DNA from: Tetranychus cinnabarinus
Lineage: Eukaryota; Arthropoda; Arachnida; Trombidiformes; Tetranychidae
Reading direction: 5' to 3'
DNA length: 64,000 bases
Assembly: GCA_022266195.1 (NCBI GenBank)
Contig: WHVY01000002.1
Coordinates: forward strand, 10,741,001-10,805,000
Shown: in pieces, positions 47,201-62,200 of the stretch
Numbering within the stretch: the stretch's first letter is position 1
Layout of the letters: every line of letters begins with the position of its first letter
Position numbers and translations under genes: made by a program
Notes under the pieces: model-generated
Seen by the model: the letters and a program-made list of their open reading frames with translations, nothing else
What the model was told of the DNA's origin: nothing
Databases searched by the model: none

Positions 47201-50200
47201 GACATTTTCAAGTTGATTGAAGTGTTTGATTGATCTTCATGAACCATTGACCAACGTTCATGAAGCAGCTGCTACAAACAACTTTTCATTGGTAAAATAA
47301 CCAAACAAAATGGTTCCATTGGAAATTCTTGTTTTTCCAATTCGATTCAATTTCTTTGCTCACATAAATTTTTGCTTTACAATCGATTGCAATTTAATTA
47401 CGTTACGATTATACAGACTTTATTTACCAAAGTTTCGTTTCTAAAAAGCACTAACGAAGTGCATTAAAACAATTTTTCATGAAAACAATCAAAGTCCAGA
47501 ACTTGACAGTTCTCAATGGATCATTTTGCCTAACATATTCTGAAGGGTTAATCTTTTTTTCAACACTTGAATGATGTCTTTAAACCTTGTCTGGTCTTTG
47601 GTTACCTTATTTGAATAGCTTTAGTTTAAGCATTTGGTTTAAGTAAAACTTGAAAAGCATGAAATGTTCATTTATTTTCGTCTGGTAAGCTTTATTAATT
47701 ATACAATGAACGTTTGAAGATCGCGATTTAAAGTTGAACCCAAAGTTTAATGAAATGAGGTGAAGTAAAAAGTTTAATTACAATATGTTAAAAGATGAGA
47801 ACTAATTGTTAATAGAATGCAAATGAGACCTGATGGAACCACTTTTGAACAACCTCTAGTTCTCAATGTTATAATTACACTTAATTTAATTTTCATTGTT
47901 ATCATGTTAATGATAGTCTACAATTGAAATTTGATAATTTAACCCTTAAAATGATTTAAAGAATTGAGGCGAAAAGAAAAGGTTTAGTTGTTCATTGAAT
48001 TACCAAATTTGATATTGCCAGGAATCAAATTAAGTTGAACAAGCAAAGAAGACAAAAAACCAGAGAAAAAGGTAAAAGTCGAAAAATGTTTCCTTTTTTT
48101 TACAATTGAAGTAAAAGTCTTTTACTTCTTTGAATAAGGCAATCAGCATAATTTTCAATCGTAAATGTTCAATCAATTTACCATGAAACATGATGATGGG
48201 TTCACATTATTGCCTAAGGTTGTCAAAAAAGGCAAAGCCAAATGGTTAACTTGAACATTGAAAGAAGAAAGGTTCAACAATAAAAAAAAACATTTTTCTC
48301 GGATTTTCTTTCATTCCATGTTAGAATTTTGGATTTACATGGAAAAAGATATTTACCTTTTGTTAACCATTGGAATGATAAAATAATGTAGATATTTTTA
48401 TGCATATATTTGCATTGTTCCAAGCGCAAAAAGATAGTATTGAATTACATGGAATGGAAAGAATGACAATAAAAAGAATTAGGTTTTAGGGTATTTTTTC
48501 CGAGTTAATGTTTTCTTGCTCTAATTTTGTTTTCTTTACTCATTTTCAAACCAAAGTCAAGTTGATTCAGTGAAAAGAAGAGAGTTGAAGATTCTGATGA
48601 AGACGAATGAAAATGGTTGATGAATTTACAGAATGCGTCTCGAGAAGTTTCATCTTTCCCTCAATTTCTGAGCTTCTTTTTTTTGCTAAGCTTTCAAATG
48701 TTTCTCACAACATGAGATTGACGACTCAATAAGCTTCAATCCTCTACTCAGGTAATGAGAGTGTCAGAGAGAGAGAGAAAGAGATGATTCTACCTGGATC
48801 GATGTATTGATCGAGTGGTTTGGAATAACTGTTGATGGAATCAACCTTTCAGTTTGAATATTTTTATTCTCATCTGATGATGTCATGGAATTCCTTTTTT
48901 TATTCCTTTCCTTTTCATCCTTTCTCCTCACTGTTTCATCCATTTTTTTGCTGTTCATGTCAACCTTGTTATCACACAGTTATAAAGAGGTCTCCACTTC
49001 TCTCCAGGTAAATTAACCTTCAAGGCAAGAGAATCAGCAAAATGAAACTTAATTGTCAACAAAATATTACTCAATGAATAATCTGAGAGATTTTCCTATT
49101 TCATCTGAAAACATTAGTTTTTTGTACCTTTTAATCATTTCGCATTTCCACTGACAACCATTTAAACCCATAATAAAATTACCTTTTCTGTTGTTTATTT
49201 GTTTGTTTTACCAAGTAATTAACATCTTAATAAATGAATAATTACTTTTTTTGCCAGATTTTCCAATTACGCTTACCTTTCATTAAAAGGTAAAAGTCAC
49301 ATTTATGTCTAAAACAGAAGAAGAGGAAAAAAGTAGCAAAAAAATTTCACCAAAAATATCGATTCAAGCATTTCTACTCTTGATGTTTCATTTGTTTTGT
49401 CACCAAAAACAACGTCGTAAATTAATTTGAAGAAAAGAGATAAAAAAAAGTAACTCAAGATGAAATAATGTCAAATGATGCTAAGGTAATGATGATGCTA
49501 ATCTTTCGATTTGCACTTTCCATGGATTTTCTCTTGTTCATCCTTTTATCTTCTCCAGCATTTTGATTCAAAATCGATAAAACATTTTCTCTCGATTCTC
49601 TTTTCTCATCATTATCCTTTTGGCTCACTTTTTATCAACTTGTTGCTTTCAAAATCCATTTAGTTTCATCCGTGATTATCATGATTCAAATGATAATGGA
49701 ATTAACTCGGTTTCTTTTGTATTAATTCAACTTGTTGCTTGTCAACAAATGACTTTCACTTTAATAATTCAAATGATTGCAGGATTCATGATCACTGAAA
49801 CACTGAAATTCTGTCTGACAGAAGTTGAAAATGTTTTCAATTTTGATTGATTAAATTGTACATTTACATTGGATGAATATTTTTGTCGACTTTTGTTTTT
49901 GCCAACTTCAACATTCGACTTTGTTAACCAGTTTGCAACCAAAAATAAACTCAAATTGATATTGTTACCAGATCTTTTTAATCAGTTTATTCTTGGTTTT
50001 TACTTTCATTCTCGGCGTCATCATCATTATCATCACAATAATCATCATTATACTCATCACCATGTCCATCAAGAGTAACAATAAAGCCACTTTGAAAGTC
50101 TCTTTTTTTCTCCTCATTTTGGTTTATTCCTTGCATTTGAAATAGGAAAATCCATTAAATCGTTTTTCAGGTAAATGTTATCATGTTGTTTACCAACCAT

Positions 50201-53200
50201 CCTAATGACATCCGTAACATCTTATTAGGTGTTCAGGTAAATAATGAGAGTTTTTATTAGCTTAACTTTCAATGATATTTTGGCAAAAGAAAAATCTTTC
50301 TATTATTAATGGCTAAGAGTATTAACATGGAAATGTTGGAAAAACAAAATTTTCATTCAACTTCATATTTTGATTCAGACTTTCATGGAAACCGAAATTT
50401 CTTGCAAATCGAAATTCATTGTCATTTCTTCACTGAATCAACTATTAGTTTTAATTGTTGATACATTGAATGATGAATTGCAAGAAAAATGTAAATTAAA
50501 TCAAAATTATTTTTCTCTCAATTTAGAGGAAATAGAAATAAAAATGAGATTTTTTTCCCCGAAAATCGAAGATCTTTTTTTCAGAATTCTCAACGAATCT
50601 GGTGATTCTTTGTGAATCTTTCATTGTTAGTTGTTTGATTGAGACAAGAGGATTAATGCATTTAAGGAATTAATTTCATTTTATTTGTTTATCATTTGGC
50701 TTAAGAACTGAATCATTCAATTATTCATTTTGAATATTTCAAAAGTTCTGTTGAATTTTTTTGTTGATTCAAATTGAATCAATTGTGCAAATAAACGAAA
50801 TGAAAATTTGTCGAGTTTAGGTTTTGATAAATTATAATACCATGAAATTGTTGACCTTGAAGTGAATTCTGTACTGAAAGGTAAAGCTTCACAAGAAATT
50901 TATCATGAAAATATCAATATATTGAAATGAAAATGTTATTTCAAGATTTGATTTCATTCCATTACTGGATTGGTTGAAAGGTTTAGAATAACTTTGAATG
51001 TCTCAGAACTTGGAATAACTAATAATTCCAGTTTTTACATCTCGTTTATTCTCGTCTGGCTCATGCTGTAAGCATTTGTTGAACCATGATTGGGTAAATG
51101 CAATCAAAGTGAATGAAACTTTGGCAAAGAATATTATTTTGCTTTTTGTTTCTAAACAACAATACATTTAATAATAATGATGATATAATGCTGATGATGA
51201 TGAACCAGATGCTTGTTATTATTGAGATAAGATAAACCTTTGTGCTCAGAAAGCTGTGCAATGTAAAAAAAAGTAATGTAACAGTTATGATAATTAGACC
51301 AAAAAATCGTAATGATGGTAATGATATGAAGAATAAGGGAAACTTCATTTCCTATTATCATGATATAGTATTAATGCATGATAAAATGATTTTGGGTTGA
51401 TTCATGTTATTATGTTTTTTTTCATTACAAAAGTGCAAAAAAGCAAAAATATGAAAATGCAAAACTATCATTATGATAAGCTGCATGTAAAAATTGACAT
51501 ACGCAAACATTTGAACATGTTCTGACATTCCATGAATTTTCATTGAATCTCAATGATTTTTAATTAACACATAGAAATAATAAAAAATTCAATTTTTCAT
51601 GCTTAGCTGTCATTTAGTAGGCATTTAACATAAAAAATGAGCTACGAGTACTGTTCGGAGGTAAAATAACAGAGTGACCTTGAATGACCTCTCGCAAGCA
51701 AATTAATTTTGACTGCCTATTAACTTGTTACTGATAAATTACTGTTAAAGGACGTTTACAATCAATTTCAAGTTACGGTTACATTCATACAAGGAAGTTA
51801 CTATCAATTTGTCGTTTATCACAATGTTCAAGGTCGATTTTTTATTTAATAATGAATCAATTTAGGCAAAATGATCCTTGGATTTCAACTAACGCTGTAG
51901 TCTAAAAATGGTGTCAAAGTGTCTAGTCTATGAGGAGATATAACTAGAAAACGTTTGGTTGCAAACTTTTTAGGTTGCATCTTATAAAAATATAAAACAA
52001 AAGAAATACATAAATGCATCAGCACGCGGCTCAGTGTTTCACCTTTGGATCTAGAAAATCTCTTTTAACATGACCCCTACTTAAAATCTCATGGAAATGA
52101 GATACTTCGTTACAATCATTATAAAAAGTCAGTGAATTAGCTTAGTGTCAATGAAGGAGGATGAAATGGTTTTATTTAGGGCTGTTACCGTACATTAATC
52201 AATGATTATAAAATCTATATTATTATCAATTGAGCCAATAGTACCTCTATGTATTGCCCATTTGTCCATGACGTTGAAATATCGATTCCATACATCGCCG
52301 TCCGAATGTTGAGGTTGGGCTTTGGTATTTAGAAAAGAAGTTGTCTTTGTTCCTCGGTAAGGTGTCGCAACCTTTTGTAGTCACCCATTGTGAAATTCTC
52401 GGTCCCTGTTTGACCACTTTGACACTTTTGTGCCTTTTTGACAGATACAAGTTGTGCAATCAATTTACGTTAATCACAATGTTTGAGGTCGATTCTTTAT
52501 TCAATACTGAATCAATTTACCGGGCGTTTTTTTTTTCATTTTACGTCTGCATGCAGGCTTAACACACAAACCGTTAGTGCTTTATAACTCAGACTTGCAC
52601 TATGAGATCATGCAGATCGACCAGTCATAATTTCGAACGCTCAAGGTTATTCAAGGTCAATTCTTTATTTGTCCTCTAACTGACATTGGGTTATCTTAAA
52701 ATGCCATTAAATAACTCTATGGTATGGAATCACTCATATCCTTTAGCCAGTATGAGTTGTGAACATGTGACTAATATGATCGGTCAGAAAAATTTTGCGA
52801 TTCCAGAAAATGACTCTCCAATGTCGATTGGAGGTCAAATTAACACTGAATAACCTTGAGCGTTCGAACTTATGATTGTTCAATCTGAATGATCTCATGG
52901 TTCAAGTCTGACGCATGTAGCTTTAACGGTTCGTGAGTTATGCCTGCATGAAGGCGTAAAATGAAAAAAAACGCCCGATATGCAAAGTGAACTATATTTC
53001 AACTAACGCTGTATTCTAAGGAGATATGACTAGAAAACCGTTTGGTTGCAAACTTTTTAGGTCGCATTTTATAAAAATAAAAAATCAAAGAAATACATAA
53101 ATGCACGATTGTAAACTTCTGGGCAAATGCAGATGATTTTTCAAATTATTCTATTTGCATGTTTAAACTGACCAGACTACATCTGCTGAAATTCAAGTTG

Positions 53201-56200
53201 AATAATTCATAATGATAGCTGCAAAATGTGTCAATAATGAATTGTTCGAAAAGATTTTGAGAACAAATCCAACTTGACAATTGATTATCACAATTAGTTT
53301 CTAATGGTCTAATCTTGATGAGACATCAAACAAGCCTTAATATTCAAAGGAAAACGTGAAATGATTGGGAAGCCCAAGAGTTCGGTTGGAAAAATATTGA
53401 ACATTCAAAGTGATTCAAGTTGAATGTTGAACAGCAATTATCACAAAACATCTCAACAAATGATAATTTCTGTTCTCCCTTCCAATTAAACTTTTATTCA
53501 CGCTCAAATAAAGTAAAGTAAAATGCGACTAAAGTGAAATAAACTAAAATGATTTCAATGTAATGAGTTGAAAAGGTAAAGTTAAAGAGTTTAATGTAAT
53601 TTGTAAGACAAAAAGCACACAATTTAAGGGTTGACAGGTTGATCATTTAAAAGTGATGATGATGTTAAAGGTGATAACGGTGAACTGGAAATCGGTAACT
53701 TGTAATGATTACAATAATGATGAATATAATGACGATGCTGAGAGCAATAAAAGTGTGTTATTATTGATTATGATTAAATGGAATGGTAAATTGATTCATT
53801 TTAGGTTCCTTTTGGTGCAAAGACTTCATTTTTTCGTGAATTATGAACAATGATAATCAAAGCAAGAAGCTAAGTGTGAAATTTGATTGATCATTAGTGA
53901 TTTAATTGAAAGCAAGTTGATGAAAAGGTTTCAATTATTGCGATTCAATCTCATTAAAAGTGTGATAAAAAAACATGACTTTATTGATTCCATGTTTGGT
54001 CAATGAGCTTTTGCCTTTCATGATTTATGATTAAATTGAGCCTTTTAATTTAAGCCTTTTCCTTTCAACCATTCAAGTTAATTGAACAAACATTTTCTCT
54101 TCTCATTCCATGATTCAGATAGCGGAAGCTTTATTATTCTTACACTATTCTTGTAAAATAATTCACCGAAACATTTGCCCACAATCTGTGATAATCAATA
54201 AGAAAGGGACCTGGAAATTGGCCGGATTCGAGTTTACTGAACGATGTGGTGATAACGATATCATGGTGAGCAAAGAATTTCATTTTCCTCAATTTTCTTC
54301 AATCTTTTCAGTTTCCAGAGCACTTACACAGAAGATGAATTTGAATAAATATTCTTGAGTAATGTTTCAAGAGATGAATCTTTGAATTGGCAAACTTTTG
54401 CAAACAAAAGTCTTGTCAGAACTTTTTCAGATTTTTCCAGTTCTATTCATTTAAATCTTTCTAAATCCTTGAGAGATTAAATGACAAAAGCTTTTGAAAC
54501 TGGAAAATTGTGTTGATTGACATGAATATCAGGGAAGAGTTTTAAAAGAGATTTCATGATGAATTTTGCATTCTTTCAGATGCCAATAGGATGTCAACCT
54601 TTCACCAGTAAACTACCAAAATCGGCTCAACCTGATCTCGATTTCATGGCACCCGAAGTTCAAAATCAATCATGCTGTAGTCCACAGAGTGATATGTTTT
54701 CATTTGGTATTCTTATATGCACTCTCTACAATAAAGGTCGATCTCCGTTGGAGTCCAACCTTTCCGTTGTCCAATATAATCGTAAAATTGAATTGGTAAG
54801 AATTGTTTAACATTTCAAATTGAACATTAACCAAAATGTCAACCCATGGAAGCGAGTAGAAGAAGAAAAAAACTGTCAAACTCTTTTTGTCTTTATTCAT
54901 TTTCTCAGTCAACCTTTAACTGAATCTTCATGTTTTCTGACAAATTTTCCTCTCAATATGATTGAAAAGTGTAAAAATATTTTCTCTCCAAAAGGCTTCC
55001 AATTGAATGATGAAATTATTCAGGGAAACAAAAACAAAAAACGAGTCAACTTTAAACACTGTGATAAGTAGAGTAATAACTTGTAAAACATTTTCTGTTT
55101 TGGTTCATCTCTTTTGTAAACAACATTTTTACCTGGAAAACATGAGCTTAAAACTAAAGCTACACCGTATTTCACATAATCTTGCACTTTACCCTTGAAC
55201 TGATTGATTGATCTCATGAATACAGAAACTCTTTTTTTCCCCTCAACTTTCCATCTCGAGTGTAAAGAATGAAATTATCAACTTTTCCAAAAGTACATTG
55301 AATTCAGTCAAAATTGACACTTGCGATTAGCATAAAGCAAGGAATAGCAAAAGTTGATAAAAACTGTCAAGAATCTTTTTTCTGTTTTCCTTTCATTTTT
55401 TGACTTTAAACTTGAAGTAATCAAAACTTATCAAGCAATAAATGTACAAACGAGATTCATTTGAATCTCGATTTCACCAAATTACTCTTTCAATCGCTTC
55501 CTTCACTAACCGTTTGTTCAAGTCAATTTAGTCTGGAAATGAAATCTTTTTAAACATTCAATGATGGCCAATGTTTTGTTCAATTTGATCAACTTATTGT
55601 TCAATTGACCTTACAATTGAAGATCTTTTCTTGTTCCATTCATTCATTCAAATTATCTCTTCTTTTCCAGCTTAGTCGCAATGCTGTTTCAATATTGGAC
55701 AATCTTCCCACTGATTTACAATTACCTGTTCAAGGTTTGTTAGACTTAGAACCCAGACGAAGACCAACTTCTCAACAATTTTCAATGGTTTGTTCATTTA
55801 AATTGCATTCCCAGGAAATGTTTTTCAACATTGTTCAACTTATTCTCTTTTCAGGTAAAATACCTTATGGATCCATGTATTCATGCCCTGCAATATCTTG
55901 ATGTTATCCAAATGAAAGACTCGGCCCACAAGTCAACCTTTTATTTCAACCTTAAAGAGATTCTCCCAAATATTCCAAAGGTAAATATCCATCAATATCA
56001 ATCCATTTTGCTAACCATTGAGTTGACTTTTTAAAGTCATTTTACTGTTCATAAAATGACTTTAACTCACTGAAAGCAAAGTCACAAAAAACTAAATTTT
56101 CTCAACTTTTCCTTCTTCCAATGACAATAAAAAATAGTCTAATGTCTGAGGTTCATTTGGTTCATCAAAATCTGTTAGTATTCACATTTATTTGGTTTAT

Positions 56201-59200
56201 CAAAACATGAACCAATAACATTGAAATGTGGTTCGACTTGTCAACAATGAGTCTAATGATACGATTACTGACTTGATAAGATAAACTCCCACTCGATTCC
56301 ATGTCTACAAATGTTGCTATTTTTGTCTCTTAATCCACCCACTTTCATGTGTAATTGAAATAGATTTTCATTTGGCAATACTAATTGCTATAAATATTTG
56401 CTGTCTATTGAAGTGAATAAAAAAAGCGGAACCAGATTAACATTTCAGACTTGGAGCTAAAGAGAGTGTTTCTCATCAAAATATATCATTTGAATATTTT
56501 TACATTTTCAAAGCTTTTTTCCCCCTTTTACAAACTCTTTAACGTTTACTCTTCTCATTGTGTTTATCAAGATAAATTGAGAAAATTGAGTTTTTTTTAA
56601 AATCTCAATGCAAATCTATTTATTATAACGTCATTATTCATTTATTTTGGTAAATGTTTCGAGTTGATTCAACTCTTGATTGAACCATTTGATCAATGCT
56701 AAAGATGAACCTTTTATACAGCAAACATTAGTCTTCAAATTGAGTTATCCGTTTAACCAATTGTTGGAGTTAACGATAATAGCCAATTGAGGGCAACATT
56801 TTTTTTTGCGTTAATACTTTCGATATTGAATGGAAATGTAAAAAGTTGATTCAATTTGATTCATTGATCATCAGTGAAATGCTCAAATGCTGATGCATTT
56901 ATTCATTGAGAAATGAAAGTTGAACTAATTCTTTATATTGAATGATTCAACTAATGCTTCTTCAGGATTAATAATTGATGATAATTGTTATCACTTTTAA
57001 TTGGCAAATTATTATTTGGCTAAATGGACAACCTTTAGATTACTCAAGTAATACTTCAAAGTGTGTAGTTAAAAGTGAAATATGATTCGTGTAATAGCCT
57101 TAAAGTGTCACAACTGTGGTTATTAGTGATGATAAATATTGGTCAAGGTTAGACTTACAGCGATTCCAGAGGCAGCATGTTTCACCATTATCATCATTAT
57201 TACTGGAAAACATGAGAAGCCTTTTTATTTGAAAAAAACAAGTGTTTATCAAAATTGTTATCATAATATAAACGAAAGACTCTATAAGTCCAAGTAAATG
57301 ATAAAAATTACTCCCTGATCTTGACATTTGCAGACAATTTCCAGGGAATTTTCGATGACCTTTCAGGCAATTTTCAATTTCACCCAATTTTCGAATAATT
57401 TTCAAGTTCTGTCTGGAAGTGTCAGCAAATTTCCAGGGATTCCATGATCATAAAACTCAGAACTATAAAAGAATTTTCAGAAGATTTTCGAGTTTTCGTG
57501 CAATGCTATAGCAAGGGAACCTCAAGAAGAATTTCAGGAAATTCGTCGTTTCAACTTGTGACAATATCAAGTTCATGTTAGAATATCTGAGAATTTCTAT
57601 GAGTTTTCAGAGAATTCTCTACATTAGTTTGTAACGAAAACTAAAGAAAAGTAAATTTTGATGAAAATTAATATCAATGTAACTCGATAATGATTATGAT
57701 ATGTTTCCCTCCCAGTCAATTTTCTGTATAAAGAAGGACACCTTTACTGATACTCGACTCATGAAATGGCCTTTATCCAACAATATCGAAATTTTCGATT
57801 GAATTTTTTCTCCATTTCCTGTTTTTCAATACTTTTCACCCAATGCTTATTAATGTCTAATTTAGCTCAACTCTTGTCCATTCTTGACCATTATTTCACT
57901 TTTCACATTTTCTCAGTTGAGTTGTAATGGGCTCATATTTCCTGTTGTTGTCTTGCCATTGATTTGGTGTCGATGAAGGATGATAATGTTTAACCATGAA
58001 TTTACTTTTCAATAATTGTCATTCCGTTTGAGTTTTCGGTTCAACTTTTCGATATTTGAACATAAGCTGTTGATAAACTCGTTAAACATCAATAAAAAGC
58101 TGAAATAACTTTCCTTTATTGGCATCGTAAAGTTTAGTGAAAAATTGTTGAAATATATTCAGTTCGTGAGATTCATAAGAAGCAACATTTGATAAAATAT
58201 GTTCTCATGTAACGATACAAAAGTTATCATATTATATATTCGTTATTGGACTCATTAATGTTTCGATTATCAATTAAGCAAAAGTAAAAGGTAAATCCAA
58301 TTACAATGGCTTCACTTGTAATCAACTTAATTTAGAGTTAATTAAAATGTTTTTATTTCATGTTCAACAGTGAAACTTTATTTCCACTTCAATTTTCACC
58401 TAATTTAAATTGCTTTTTCCAATTTTTAGCTTTTTTCTTCTTCTTTTTGCTGCTGCTTCTCTTTTTCAAGACTGTTTATCTGCTTACAATTTGAACAAAT
58501 AAATTTACTTTTCTCATTTCATTTGATTCAGTTTCATGTTTGTTTACCTTTTTTATTTCATTCCCATTTTGCTCAACAGAAAATGTGGTTTACTCATATC
58601 TTACCTTCCATGGAAGCAGAATTTCAAAGCTCTGAAGTCTTGGCTGCAGCACTTCAACCTCTTTTACGGATGATTGAAGAGTCGACGGTTGAAGAGTATC
58701 AAAACATCATTTACCCAATAGTCAGGAATATATGTTTAATGCCTAAATCGGTTCAGGTAACCGCAAGATTAGTTTTAAATTCACTGTTAAGTCAAAGATA
58801 TCAAAGAAAAGTGACTTTATTAAATATTGATTTTTATTCATTTTCACAGGCAACTGTCACTCTATTGGAAAGCATGGACATTTTAATATCCAAAACTGCA
58901 AAATCTGATTTCAAACAAGACATTCTTCCAATGGTTTATAACGCATTTGAATCAGCAACTCCACAAATTCAGGTAACTCTTATTTGATTAAACATTTCCA
59001 TCTCAACCCATGGATTAGGCTTACAGTTAATGACTATTAACCGACAAGTTTCGGCCTTTGATTGGCAAAAGATTTCCACAAAATTAACAAAATCTCAAAG
59101 AGAAATGTAAAACTCAACTCGACTTGGTAAATTAACTAGAAGACACAGTTGAAGATTTAGATGTTTAATTAACTGTCACTGTTAACTGTTTTGAATCATT

Positions 59201-62200
59201 TATAACTCAAGTCTGTCCATTAGTGTTGATTCCAGAAAATCTGGCTTTTGTTTAACGTTTAGTCAAAAGTCATCAGAACCAAAGCATCCATTATTACTTT
59301 ACTTGTCGTTTTTACGTTGAAAATTGTGTAGATAAAAATCAGGAAACATGAAATTCTGAATGATCGACTTGTTGCTTTACAATTGTTTCAAAGAAATTTG
59401 CAATTTCAACTGTAAGTTGGCTTGAAACGATCTCATCTCAACATGAAATGATGAACCTGAAAAAGCTGTTGCATTCCAAAGGCAATAGCAAAAGCTATAA
59501 ACTTCACTTTAACATTACAATTGGTGGAAACCTTTTATTAACATTATTCCCTCTTTTCATCAATTAATTTACAGTGTGCTGCTCTTCATGCTGTCTCTTT
59601 GGTGATTGATGATCTTGATCAATACACAATTAGTAAAACAGTTCTACCTCGAGCAAAGTTCTTTTTTGAAGGAAATTCCAATATACAGGTAATAATACAA
59701 ACAAATAATAATGATAAGTATTCACCCATTGAAGGTAATACAATAAATGGTAGGCATAAAAGTGTAGGAAGTCTTCAAACAAATGAGATAATTGTCTTTT
59801 CTTTCCAATTAATATCAAACCAAATGACTTTCCATTTGTTTTCCCACAAATCTCACATCAGATTTCATTTTATATCAACTCATTCTAGACACATTTAACC
59901 TCATCTCATCTATCAAATCCATTTTATTGAATAAAACTCATTAAAGATGATTAAAGATGCTCATTTGATCATATTTTACCTGCAAAGTCATTTGAGATGA
60001 AAATAGAATTGCAAAATTTTCACTTTTGCGAAATTTTCTGAAAGATGATTCCAACTAATCATTTCAATAATTTTGAGTCAAAATTTTGAGTGAAAGTCGA
60101 AAAATTTGAAGCCAAAAGAAGGTTCGAAATTGATGAAAAATTTCTTTTCTTTTTCACGTTTTCAACTCTTCTTGTTGAACCTTTTTCACCGCTAATTACT
60201 GGACAAGATTCAAGCCAATACCTTGAATTGTATTGAAAGAGTTTTGGATAATCTGGAAAAGACTGAAATTCTGGATGAAGTTCTTCCAATTTTAAGTAAA
60301 GCCAAGTTAACCGAACCAATTGTTCTAATGCCTGTTGTTCGTAAGTTACATTCACGTATTACATTTCATTTTCACCTTACCCTTGACCAACCTCAACCTT
60401 CAACAAATTCAATTGTAACCTGTGAAACTCAATCAGTTTGTTGATCAATAGAAGTTAAGTAAAAAGCAAAGTGAAACTTTCCTCTGAACTTGATAAAATA
60501 ACTCAATCAGAATCATCTCGAGTAAATAATACAAGGAAAGGAGGAATAAAAAAGGTTCAATATTAACCTAAAAACAATTTTCTAGTTTTGTTAACAATAA
60601 AAAATGATAACAAAAAGGTAAAGAAGAAAATTGGAAAAGATTTGAGTTTCCCTTTTTTTCGAGTAAAAATTGGATAATTTTAACATGAAAACTCAAATTT
60701 TTTATTCAAAGGTCAACCTTTCAACTCTCAATCCAAATTGAACATTATTCAACTTTTGAGATCAAGTTACTCGAGATTATCGTGATTATTTGAACAATAT
60801 TTGTTGCCTTTTCTGGTTCACTTGTACTTTAATCCATTGGAATTAATATAATTTGAAACTTGACAAAGAAACGCAAACTTGTTGACAAATGTTCCAAATG
60901 TCAATTGAAATTCATGGAATTACTATTTTTTGTTCATTTCGCAGTTAATTTTAAACTTCAATTGACGACTTTGGGAGTTTTTTTTTCTCGGGATTCTCTG
61001 CTTTTCTCAATTTGTGTTTTAACTCAAACACATTTCCTATCTTGTTGAACATTATTAAATAACTTCCTTTGGAGATTAAATTCAATTTCAAAATGATAAA
61101 AGTAAAAGTGAATAACTCTTGAATTACGAGTTCCTTCCGGATGAGAAGAAGAAGAAAACTATTCAATTGTGAGATTATGCATGTTCAAGATGATGTAAAA
61201 AAGGCGAACTCGAATGTTGTCAAATTAAAGTTCATTTTGTATTTCAATGGTTTCAACGTTTATTCAGATTTTCCTGTTTGCTCATTTCGATTGAAAAAAA
61301 TCATCAAATGGTTGCCTTACACTGATTAGGAATCAAAAGAAATCTATTCTATCGATAAGTCGATGTTTCAAGGATAATTATCGTTGAGAATTGAAAGAAA
61401 ATATTGAATTCTTTTTCGAAAAAAAATGAAATTCCATAATTAATTAGTACAATAGAACCAGAATTGAACTGCAAGTTGATGGGAAAAGATGATTTCAATG
61501 CATTCCAATCAATCATTTTAATCTATTTTGTTGAATCTCAAAATGCAAATGAGTTTTTATTCAATGAATTTTTAACAATTCCTTGACTATCATTTTAATA
61601 AGTTGCATGGAAACTTGAGAAATTATGAAATCCTTTTAATTGTTCTTTAATCAACAGGAATTTATAAGCGGATGATGAGTGACAAACGATATGGTTTAAC
61701 TGTTAATCTTTTAGCGACCAAAGTATTACCTTCCCTGACTCCTGTGGTGGTTTCACCAACTCTTAAACTCGAAGAGGTAAGCATTTTACTCGATATGTTT
61801 TGGCATTCAATTAACTCATTTTATCTCTAGTTTTCCCTGTTAGTCAAATTGTTACAAGAAATGCTGGAACATGTTGCTCGTAACCAGCGAAATAAACTAA
61901 AACTCGAACGTCTATCGATGCCGTCAAATGATGGGTAAGAATGAATATGAACATCTTTCTTGAATAAATATTATTATACATTTAAAGATAACTTTTTAAC
62001 TTTTTTTGAAGAGCGAAGGAAATCTCGATTTCGATTCTCGTTTCTCGATTGATTTAGTAATGAGATTTTGTTTTATTTGTTTCGCTTAGAAGAATGCAAC
62101 TTCATCGTAATTTAGATCAACCCATTGGCTATCCTCATCGACCTCCTTGCCTTAGACTGGAAACTCGTCGAACCTCAATATCGGTTGACGATGTTGTCCG

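Larger units (their letters stand above)
33138..54118 (+). other. ~21 kb SCYL2 intron 2
   Basis: The intron joins CTTTTACAG|GTAAAC at 33137 to TGATTCAG|ATAGCG at 54119, in the middle of the kinase-like domain; the protein alignment is continuous across the junction, so no exon is missing. It is about twenty times longer than any other intron here apart from the 1-3 kb ones. Both strands hold only short AT-driven frames (35219-35594, 36912-37223, 39377-39739, 42181-42473, 49620-50078), with no domain or exon pair I can support as a nested gene. Repeats occur at 38390-38590 and 51818-53105. Much of 39-51 kb is rich in TTTCAA/TTGAAA words. Confidence 0.8.

Noticed and set aside
52247..52459. Minus-strand 70-codon frame between repeat copies, possibly transposase
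   Set aside because: I could not match it to any transposase motif (no DDE/DDD signature visible), so no mobile-element gene is claimed.
56031..56065. Hairpin as a microRNA precursor
   Set aside because: Stem of 14 bp is far too short for a Drosha/Dicer substrate.
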